From Platycnemis pennipes (taxonomy: Eukaryota; Arthropoda; Insecta; Odonata; Platycnemididae): a stretch of 64,000 nucleotides of DNA. The DNA is taken from positions 76,255,672-76,319,671 of the forward strand of contig OW121857.1 in NCBI GenBank assembly GCA_933228895.1, in the 5' to 3' direction. Shown here piece after piece: positions 55,546 to 64,000 of this stretch. Every line of letters starts with the position of its first letter. The stretch's first letter is position 1. The position numbers and the translations under genes are program-made. The notes beneath the pieces are model-generated. The model did no database searches, was not told the origin of the DNA, and worked only from the letters and a program-made list of their open reading frames with translations.

Positions 55546-56097
55546 GATTCCCCAAACCATAATCGTCGAACCCCTCCCAAGAATTTCTCGAGAATTCCTA
55601 AGTCCGATTTTATACGTACGACTTGGGTTGCGTCCCATTTTGGGTAACGCATTTTACGCTCCGCGTTTATGGGACGAAAATGAAACCCCAAATTATCCCA
55701 AAATTAATATAGCATACGGAAAAAAATGTTATATATTCCACATATACCTACAATATATGAATATGATTTGTTCCAGTATTTTTTCAATAGTATATTAAAT
55801 ATTTCGGTTTACAATGCATTATTAATTCTAAGTCACTGTATTTGACGGCATGTAAACCATCATGTGTTACGCACATACAAGACACCCCCCCACTTCTAAA
55901 AGGTATGTTTTTAATGCCGAAAGTTTACATACACCACCCAGGGGTATTTTCGAACCATAATTTTGGAAATAAGTTCCATTTCCTTCCGTTTCCTAACACA
56001 CTAAAAGCGTAAGTCTTTTTCTATCAACCCCTAAGCCCAACCATACCATATGGGTAACAATAGGGGTCAATATCAAGCACTGTGCGGACCCCTTTTG
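55546..56097. other. Unassigned sequence
   Basis: Nothing recognised. Confidence 0.3.
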
Positions 56098-56230
56098 CAG
56101 AAATAACGGGGTTGACCTAGCAACCCAGAGTCCTCGAGTTCGACTCCCGTCTTGGGCAGGCTGATGTATGTGTATTGGGAATTAGAGCAGGTATTAAGCG
56201 TGACATAGCATAAGGTGTTGGAACACCAAC
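56098..56230 (+). mobile_element. Possible tRNA-derived SINE fragment
   Basis: ggggttgacctagcaaccca, gagtcctcgagttcgactcc and cgtcttgggcagg resemble the anticodon-to-T-arm part of a tRNA head with B box agttcgactcc. The A-box side is weak and no other copy was found in the window, so it remains tentative. Confidence 0.35.
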
Positions 56231-56640
56231 AAACCAATTCCTCTCTTATCACTATTATCAAAATACTCAAGAATTGCGAACTAGCGGCGAAAAGCCTCAA
56301 CACAGTTACCAGCTGATGTGCACGATTTCGGAATTTCCAGAGAAAAATTTCACATTCACAGGGACTCAAACCCAAATTGCCCGAACTCAGGCCGGTTTTC
56401 TTTCTGAAGGAATCAAAAACCCGTGTAGTATACTTTGTAGGAAGGCACTCCTTAGGAACTTCCTTGAGTTTCAGCCGTGTTGAAGCCATGTTAAAAATGT
56501 GTTCCGCTATTGTTTCTATTAGGTGGATTTAGGTTAATTTGATAGAACGTCATGCTACACCTGAGACAATATGGATAAAATACTTAGCGGCTACCGTGCA
56601 TCAACCAATTCATTAACATTGACCACCCCGAACAAATGGA
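56231..56640. other. Unassigned sequence
   Basis: A minus frame of 138 codons (56,073-56,489) overlaps the tRNA-like stretch; no family features. cagggactcaaacccaaatt at about 56,359-56,378 is B-box-like in reverse but isolated. Confidence 0.3.
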
Positions 56641-57130
56641 GAGGGACGAAAATGAACGGAGATCACGAACTACTAACCCCTTTGCCACCCTTTCTCCGCC
56701 TGCCGGAGCCAAGCCTCCTATATCCCACCCATCCCCCAACACTCCTCCGGTAGCCAGACAGATCCCCAAGCTCCCTGAACCCATCATAGAGGTTGCCACA
56801 CCCCTTCCTCGCACCCACCACCACCCGACGGAGAGGAGAGAAGAGGAGAGAAAGAGTTTCCCTGAGAGGTAGGAGAGAGCCTCCCTCATGCGCCGGCCTT
56901 CGAAGTCCCTCCGAGGCCAATGGAATCATCGCCGGATAACGAAGATTGACGTTGGACAGATTGGCGGGGAGCCGAAAGGGGACGCTCGCAGAGGGGTGCA
57001 GTCGGTGAAAGGGCAACGGAAGGAAGTGAAAGGGAAGGGCTCGGCAGGGGTTTGAGGACGGCGAGGGACAGAGAAACTGGGCAGAGTAAAGGAGAGGATG
57101 GTAGGAGTGCTGGGAATGAAGGGGATCATG
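56640..57130. other. GC-rich island, C-rich then G/A-rich
   Basis: C-rich to 56,820 (ggtagccagacagatcccca; caccaccacccgacggagag), then G/A-rich to 57,120. Frames on both strands are Pro/Arg/Gly-rich shadows. Confidence 0.45.
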
Positions 57131-57174
57131 CTTAGATATATTTTAAAACTATTACCAATTTAAGTAGCTGGCAG

Positions 57175-57310
57175 CGAAGGCTGCCTGGATACTCAACTGG
57201 GTTACTTCCTCCATCGCTCCCGACGTTTCTGAGAACGAGTCGTTCCACATCCTCAGGGCTGTATTGCAGCCTCTTGCAATGCCGTATTCTGGACCTCTTA
57301 TTTAAGTAAG
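57175..57310 (-). mobile_element. Retroelement 3' module with hammerhead-like core
   Basis: On the minus strand: ggcattgcaagaggctgcaa (57,264-57,283), tacagcc, then CTGAGGATG (57,248-57,256), a stem (GAACG-act-CGTTC) and GAAACGTCG (57,221-57,229), followed by ggagcgatggaggaagtaac. ATTGCA/TGCAAT upstream forms a stem ending directly before CTGAGGA, the place of stem I in a type-I hammerhead. A convincing stem III with cleavage triplet is not seen. Modules of this kind are known at Penelope-like element ends; family identity here is inferred. Confidence 0.5.
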
Positions 57311-57724
57311 TAGGTATATAATTTAGTAAAAAAAATGGCCAAAGATGAGAACATAAGTTCATTAGTAGAATTTGAACAGGAAAAAACTCCGCCTTGGCTG
57401 CGTCTCGGTCAAAGTGGATTTTTTCAGTGCGAAAATTCTGCTAATGTGCATTTCAGCGGGTGACTCCGTTAAGGTATCTGCGGCTAGGTCGCAATGCTTG
57501 AGTAAGCTCATTATTTGATTTACTTATAGAAATGACTAATTAAAAATACTAAATTACTTTACATTAACTAATAATTTAGTGTCGCTTGTAGCTAATATTT
57601 CGCTTGTCTTGTTTTCTTCATATTTTTCCCAGGGTCTGTGTGGCTGTTGGTTTCATATAAGTGGCGTGCAAACGGAATAGGATTTTTCTGTATGCCTGCG
57701 TGGTAGGAAATGTTATCTCTGACT
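57311..57724. other. Unassigned sequence
   Basis: Nothing recognised. Confidence 0.3.
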
Positions 57725-57800
57725 GATAATGCATATGTGGCGAAGTTACACACTTGCCATACACCATTTCGGTGGCTAGCAAGGTAATATTTAGAAGTAT
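57725..57800 (+). mobile_element. LINE-A tail, diverged
   Basis: ataatgcatatgtggcgaag, cacttgccatacaccatttc, ggtggctagcaaggtaatat and ttagaagtata follow hairpin and tail in order. Confidence 0.6.
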
Positions 57801-58312
57801 ATGAAATGAAGGAAAAATCTATCACACTACCTACCCACTATATTCGGGTCACCTTAGCCATCTTCACACAGAACTGCGAACCAATTACAAAGTTTCTTTT
57901 TTTCTTCATCCCTACCTCTTTAGAGACATTTTCTCATGTTGGGACTTACAAAATAATATTAAATATCTCTTTTCTCTTAATCACTGCAAAATCAAAGTAC
58001 TATGGCCTTGAGCATGTCCTTTGACTGCTTTTGCTTTTACTCATCCTCCAACAAATTGTTGGCCTGTTGTCCTTCCAGCCCAGTGATTTTATTGCCTTCC
58101 TAATATCAGGGAAAAAACGGCCTCCGATTTTTCTCATGTTTATTTGAGTTCAAATTTTACTTCCAACATGCTATACAATTTTTGCTCTACAATACTTGAC
58201 TGCATTACGGATGGTGGATCGACCTCAATATATACTGCGGGATAAGCGAGTTAACTCGTCGAATAAGCAGTCATGGACAAAATGTGACGGCATTCGGTGG
58301 CATTGGTATATT
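57801..58312. other. Unassigned sequence
   Basis: Nothing recognised. Confidence 0.3.
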
Positions 58313-58675
58313 CTATCTACATCTACATAATACCCTGCAAGCCACCACAGGGGTGTGTGGCAGGGGGTGAATTCTCACCAAACATGCACTACATATCATG
58401 CATAAAAAAGGAATAGTATTGAGAACTACACTATTTAAAAAAAGACAGAAAGTGCAAAGCAAACATGCAAAAACATTCTGTTAGTAGGGTTAGCTTTAAG
58501 TACTCATACCAACATGCAGCTACTAATTCTATTCATTGCTACTCTCCGATAGGACATATTTACCGTTATTCGTATCTCTAATTGTTCGAGGGAAAAAGGA
58601 CATTTTGAATCGGTCGGTTCCGCAATCAATTTCTCTAATTTTATGATTATGGTCCAGTAAGTATATTCTTGTCTA
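58313..58675 (-). mobile_element. LINE-A 3' part, well preserved
   Basis: Tail tctacatctacataataccc, the exact hairpin (ctgcaagccaccacaggggt, gtgtggcagggggtg) and the long 3' UTR through gttagtagggttagctttaa. At its upstream end the minus frame gives HKIREID-GTDRFKMSFFPR and TIRD, the reverse-transcriptase C-terminus. High similarity to 764-1,245, so this is one of the younger copies. It is truncated near 58,675. Confidence 0.85.
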
Positions 58676-59038
58676 TAAGTCCAATAAGTGTATCTTGGGT
58701 AAGGGAGGCTTTTTACATAATACAGACGACTGTGAAGAAGCCGTGACTTAGCGTCGGGAGGCCGCCATCAACTATGAATCCCGTCACCCAGAGGAGAGGA
58801 CAGCAGCTCTTCTCATTTGAGCGAAGGTGGACACCACAGTACAGCGACAATCATTTCACTGCAGTCGTGGTAAAAATCAATAGGCTGTAGCACTGCGATG
58901 TGGAATACAGGGGGACACCACCACATTATTATCCCGAGCTATTCCACTCTTTTCCTTACTGGAACATTCCAATCTTTTCCTTGACCAAAGAGCTGAAACT
59001 GTCTAATTGACCATATTGTGATACATGGTGTCCTAAAA
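58676..59038. other. Unassigned sequence
   Basis: Moderate GC, no repeat recognised. Confidence 0.3.
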
Positions 59039-59182
59039 TGACAATCGTCGGGGGAAAAGTGAGCGGGAGGAACGGGAAAGGAAGTCCTCATATATGCAAA
59101 TAGTGAAGGATGTAAAGGATAAGAATCAAAGGAATTCGAAGAGGTTAGCTGACTATAGAATCCAGCGGAAAGCTGTAAGTAT
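59039..59182 (+). mobile_element. RTE-like LINE, internal 3' fragment
   Basis: tgacaatcgtcgggggaaaa, gtgagcgggaggaacgggaa, atgcaaatagtgaaggatgt, gaagaggttagctgactata and gaatccagcggaaagctg align with 35,300-35,455. It stops before the tail. Confidence 0.75.
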
Positions 59183-59715
59183 TCTGGCCCCCTCGCATGT
59201 TCTTGGCTATTTTCTTTTAATCCAAATATTTCCTAGCCTATCATCCCAGTTAAAATTTTACTTCCCACAACTTAGGTACTTTGCTGCCCTACAATATTTG
59301 AAGGGAGTATAAGATTAATGATTTTCATAATTATGGTGTAAAAAGCAAAAGAAACGCTAGCAATAATCTGGGAGTAGATAATACAAAAATGATTCGACTA
59401 CAAATACTATCAAAATTATATTGCAGGTAAAAAATTTCAAGGCACCATGACGAGTTTTCATAGGGAGAATGTTTGTAGATTGGAAGATCTGAATATTTAA
59501 ATTTAGAGGAGCAAGAAGGATGTATGGAGCAAATGACCGGGTGGTTTTTAGCATTAGTATTATAGGACAAAAAAGTAGAGCATAAATAGTAAGTAATATA
59601 GTACAAAGTGAATATAAAACATGTACTTTTAGGAAGCATTGGAAATAACTTAAAATGAAATTAAGTATTGCTGAAAATTTATCGATAGAAATATAAAGGT
59701 AGCCGGATACTTTTT
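59183..59715. other. AT-rich unassigned sequence
   Basis: Nothing recognised; the minus frames are Leu/Ser/Tyr-rich without domains. Confidence 0.3.
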
Positions 59716-59939
59716 TATTTATTTCTCATTACCACCGAAAACAGCCTTGTGGCCTTTATATATACTCGTTAATATATAAACAGGCCTTATGGCCTGTGGC
59801 CGGGCCATGAGCAATAATCAAAACTGACAAACACACACAACCATGTCCTGAGTGGTGAAAAATCCACTCAGACGGGACTCGAACCCGCGACCCTCAGGTT
59901 AGCAGGCAAGGACTTAACCACGCCGCCACCGCGGCCTAC
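59716..59939 (-). mobile_element. SINE-1, tRNA-derived SINE, copy 2
   Basis: Minus strand: ggccgcggtggcggcgtggt, taagtccttgcctgctaacc, tgagggtcgcgggttcgagt, cccgtctgagtggatttttc, accactcaggacatggttgt. The end is aaggccacaaggctgttttc, ggtggtaatgagaaataaat. Head and tail both match 49.4 kb; the middle has an extra stretch with palindromic ggcc motifs (59,755-59,810). B box GGTTCGAGTCC is intact. Confidence 0.85.
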
Positions 59940-62900
59940 ACTTGGCATAAATTGGAGTAAGAATACAAGTCCGTTGTTACTAGAAGAATAATAGTAGGAG
60001 GAGATAAATGAGAAAAAAGAATAGTGGTTTGCACAACTAAAATACCTATGTGCTATACAACTAAATGAAATAGTTAATATATAAGGGAAACAATGCTCGG
60101 ATCAAAATGTTACACGTCCCCAAGATGGCTCTTAATGTGAAGCAAAGACTGTCAAATTCGAAGACATTCGGTAGACTAAAGCTTCCCAATCAATCCATAA
60201 CTCAGAATAAAAATAAGTCACCTTCCAAAATAAATAAATCTCAGATCAAATGTTATCTGTAAAAACATTGGATGAATCCAATGAATGAGCTTTTCGACCA
60301 AATGTAGTTCATACATTGCACAGTTAATGTTGTTGTAACTTCTCAGTAGCTCAATACAAATAACAGAGTGCGAAAATAAAACGAAAAGATGGAACCAGAG
60401 AGGCAATATGGTTTTGAGGTTGAAAAAGGGGAAAACAACGAGTTGGGCGATTTGGAAACGATAACTGAAACTTGAAAAGAAGAGAATGTGTTATCTTAAA
60501 CTGAAAAATCAAATGGTCTTTGCCATGGGAACAACGATCAGAAGAAACAATAGGAGAGAACGGAGAAAGTCTGAGTTTTCTTACAATATTTTCTCTGTCG
60601 ATTTCGACGGAGCAAGAATCTTTTTAAGCATTAAAAGAAGAGGATCGGGCAACCGGATAAAAAGTTCCTCTGGAGTCTGTAAAAATAACTCGTGATATTC
60701 GATTTAAAGAATCATGCCCCGAAAAGAAATGGAGAGCGAAAGTTACATCACTCTTGAATATAAACAGCTAAATTCTCACACTAAGCTTAGATTAGTAACC
60801 AGATTTATTGACGCTTGTGTAGATTCGTTCAATATTTCAAACTTAAAAGTAAATATTCAGAAGTAAATACAACTACTAAAATGGAAGCTACAATTAAACG
60901 TTTTGCAATTATTTTTGAACACTTTCCACCTTATTTAATTCGCTGCCTAGTTACCATTTATGACTGACGTAAATTAATGCCTGACAATTTTGCAACCTCG
61001 AAGTGATTTTTATCAAGAATGAACTACTGTTTCTGTACACTTCTCCAAACTACCTGCACCTGCCGTAAGAAGGGAATGTGCCACCATATATGTGGAATAG
61101 CATAAATTTTCAAAGAATCTACTACAGCCTAGTATCAACTTTGTTTTCCCCCTCAACATGAGTAGACATGCATTTCATCGATTCAATCTCATGTTACAAA
61201 ATTAAGTGGTGTACAGAGCTTAATCACTTTTGGATCAAAAATGCGAATAAGTTGGTTCCAATGCTATCACTAGCTCCAAATATTATTTTGAGAGGAAACA
61301 TATTTTCCAACGATGGCAAAGGAACAAATGATAATGATTCTCCCACGCTCACAAAGCGCAAGGTTAAAAAAGCAGCAAAACTCAACAAGAATGCCACAGA
61401 AAAAATTTTAAATCCAAAAGAATAATTTAGCTCCGAGTTGATCACGGTTTTCTGATGACATCAATATGCCATTGTTAACGATAAAAACGGTAATAACGGT
61501 CATACGTTAAACATATGATGCTGGTAGAAACATAGTGTTCAAACCACAAATCACCAAAGGATAATAACGCTTAAAACAACCTAGGAATGAATCACAGTAG
61601 AAAATCGTCATATCTTTGAAGAAGCACCCAGTGGTAGTATTATCACTATAGCTGTGTCCTAAAAAAATAGAGGAATTTAGGATGTACTAGAATTATGCGA
61701 TGAATGTACTGCATACATTAGCCGGGCCAAAGAACCTTCTATTATATGCATCTACACTTAAGGCGATCACACAGTATGCTTGGTTGGTAATTATCAAGAC
61801 TACTTATTATATTTTTACAGAAGCATATCGCTTCCATTTCGTCCCATTCATGGAAATTGGGACACACAAATATGCAATTTTTCTACTACCTAAAATTTAT
61901 GAAAACGCTAGTTACTTGGTAAAACCTTGAGCTTCTCACCTTGACCTCCATGTTGGAATGTTCATAATCTGCTGTGAAAATATAACCCACTCCAAAAAGG
62001 CAAACAAAAGGTATGATAGATAACGTCCAGAAGTGTCTTGAAACAAAAACCACTGCCTATGTTAGTCAATTTTGCACAAATGGTGTTAGTACTGACTGTT
62101 AACATTCGGCACAAACAGTGAAACTAATACTTAATCCACAATAGGGAAATGAAATTTTCTTCTAGCAGGTTTTTATTAATCTCCCCTCTGTGTTGCATAA
62201 ATAATAGAATGGCACTCAATAACAACTTCTTCGAGTTTCAGCCGAAGTGATACTCATTAAGACAAAAGAAATTAGCTAGTGCAAAATTTTATAAATGTTC
62301 ATGAAGAACATCAGACAACACCTACGAGGAAATGAGAAAACCCCCCGTTTAATCAAATCATAAAACATTTAACCACACTCACACCACTGACCATTTACAT
62401 AAATTACCCTCGTATTTGGGCAGTCTCATAATACACGGTGACCTTTAAAAGCAATGCCTTTTCACGAGAGAAAATGCAAATCGCTTACTCCGCAGCTTCG
62501 ACAGATTATCATATGTTTAAAATTCCACGGATTTTGAGAGCACTCGGCACACATCTCACACTTTCATGAATAATTTAATCAACTTGGATCTGAAATAAAA
62601 AAACTATAAAGGACTACACGAAATAAATAAAAAAAAAACAAAAAATCCACCAGTTCCCTAACACCGTCGATTCCAATCCGGAGCGCAAAAACACGCAGAG
62701 CTCATTAAAGAATCAAATCGGAGTTCATTGAGAGGGAAAGAGCAAGAGAAATAGGGTTAAAAAAAAAGAAACACCCTAGCGCCAGAAATTTTAAAACACA
62801 CGCGCACACATGAGTACGTACCCTCTGCTCCAACGTCAGAGTCGTTTTTGCAACAAGGACAGCTGAAGAGGAACGAAAAAACAGCGTTGAAGAGAACAAA

Positions 62901-63040
62901 AATGGTAGGAAAAAGTGTTGGGAAGAGGGTTAGTACTATAAAAAGGGACAACAATCACACAAGCCGGCGCTAAATAACCCATACGCCAGGCGAAACATGG
63001 GACCCAGACATCTGTTCGATTGAAAAATAAAAAAAAGAAC
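59940..63040. other. AT-rich unassigned sequence
   Basis: The longest stretch without a recognised repeat (about 3.1 kb). Short plus frames at 60,486, 61,168 and 61,700 (69-85 codons) and minus shadows have no family features; lysine/asparagine-rich translation matches the AT bias. Confidence 0.35.
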
Positions 63041-63360
63041 AGAATGGTATTCGTGGTGTTTATTGGGGAATCCGGTAAGGGTCCGCGGCCGTCGGTTAGG
63101 GGATCAGGGTGGGGATTAAGCAGCCACTGCATAGACGGGGAGTCGATTCCGGGTGAAAAAACAAGGCCTTGAGTGCCGTCCGGTTCTTTCCACCAGCCAG
63201 GGTACTCCCGCCCACCTCTGCCCCGACACGCGGGGCTCTCTGGTCTCGTTTAAGCCCTCCCTCCTGCCCTTCCCGCCTTCTTCAACATCCCCCCAGGACC
63301 CAAGACTCACGAACTGACCCTCACCTCCCAACCTCCCGCCCACTACGGACTCGGCAATAA
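63040..63360. other. GC-rich island
   Basis: ggtccgcggccgtcggttag, then C-rich (ggtactcccgcccacctctg; cctcccaacctcccgcccac). Overlapping frames on both strands, no domain. gggagtcgattccgggtg at about 63,138 is B-box-like but has no A box. Confidence 0.4.
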
Positions 63361-64000
63361 TCAGCTTACATGCCGAATTTCACTCAGGATCACTTCTAGC
63401 CAATCTATTCCATCAACTTGAGAGGATCTATGCATATTGATAAAATTTGTTCTCTTTTCCCTTAGATATCTTTATCTCGCTGGGTGCACTTCACATTTCC
63501 CTCTTTTTTAGACAGGAATTCGGAATAAATTCCCCAAAAAAGGCAGGTTGAATGCGGTCGAGACACATTTTATTCATTGCGGTATGTGTTGCCTGCGCAG
63601 CTTATTCCAAATTTCTACCTTAGCACTGACACCCGTAAATGATTTTATGGACGGTTTCGTAATACTCAATTTATTACGTTCATACCAGTTAACGACCAAG
63701 GGAATAGAACTTTAAAATTTTTTAACTGCACCAAATAGACTCTGGAATCAGATCAGAATGTGAACGTCTAATGATTTTCGCCCAATGCCAGTTCAAATAC
63801 ACCTTTATCATGCCAAAAGAAGTACTTCTTACAGTAACTCATTATTTTTAGCACATAACCTTGAACCTACATATATAAGCTTTATTTCAAGTGAAATACA
63901 TCGTAACGTCCATAATGCTACTACATCATTCCAGAAAGAACAAGCGAGCGAATAGTCAGCAGTCATCAATAAGTGAAGATTTTATTCAACACCCAGTAAT
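63361..64000. other. AT-rich unassigned sequence
   Basis: Nothing recognised. Confidence 0.3.

Noticed and set aside
56073..56489. A 138-codon minus-strand gene
   Set aside because: Overlaps a tRNA-like repeat on the other strand and has no family features.

Overview
This window looks like AT-rich non-coding DNA from an animal, most likely an arthropod. No protein-coding gene, ribosomal RNA gene or functional tRNA gene could be supported. The reading frames present are short, mostly proline-, serine- or arginine-rich shadows of skewed sequence, or decayed pieces of transposons. The arthropod assignment is an inference from the mix of truncated non-LTR retrotransposons (LINEs), several tRNA-derived SINE families, small inverted-repeat DNA elements and the absence of compact genes. 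The species cannot be read from the sequence.

The largest component is dispersed repeats. (1) LINE family 'A' has about sixteen copies, nearly all truncated to the 3' end. They share a 3' hairpin (CCTGCCACACACC / GGTGGCTTGCAGG) and a TGTAGA-repeat tail; the longest keep the decayed C-terminus of a reverse transcriptase. (2) A second LINE, with the FWNSLP motif and a TATC-repeat tail, lies at 24.4-25.25 kb. (3) RTE-like LINE remnants are at 6.9, 10.3, 10.6, 35, 40 and 59 kb (plus strand) and 11.7-12.4 kb (minus strand). (4) SINE families: SINE-1 (49.4 and 59.8 kb), SINE-2 (15.5, 35.9 and probably 19.1 kb) and SINE-3 (about ten copies, e.g. 22.8, 41.4, 47.8 and 48.9 kb). Each complete copy has a tRNA-like head with a recognisable B box.

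DNA-transposon-like structures form a second layer. A 1,090-bp element at 17,408-18,497 has 30-bp terminal inverted repeats and an exact 9-bp target duplication, as in Mutator/Foldback-like elements, and carries two tandem-repeat arrays. Small inverted-repeat elements lie at 25.4 kb (TA duplication), 45.3 kb and 41.7 kb. Three snapback structures (10.1, 39.5 and 50.7 kb) each consist of two inverted copies of a module with a CTGATGATGG-stem-GAAAC type motif. Related modules at 57.2 and 21.4 kb also resemble the hammerhead-ribozyme core seen in Penelope-like retroelements, though without proof of a complete ribozyme.

A third layer is about eighteen GC-rich, strongly purine/pyrimidine-asymmetric islands of 0.2-1.4 kb, spaced every few kilobases in the AT-rich background. 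They contain no recognisable genes and may be regulatory or simply compositional. The remaining stretches, listed individually where long, hold AT-rich sequence in which nothing was recognised. The window is best described as intergenic or intronic sequence built up by nested insertion and decay of mobile elements.
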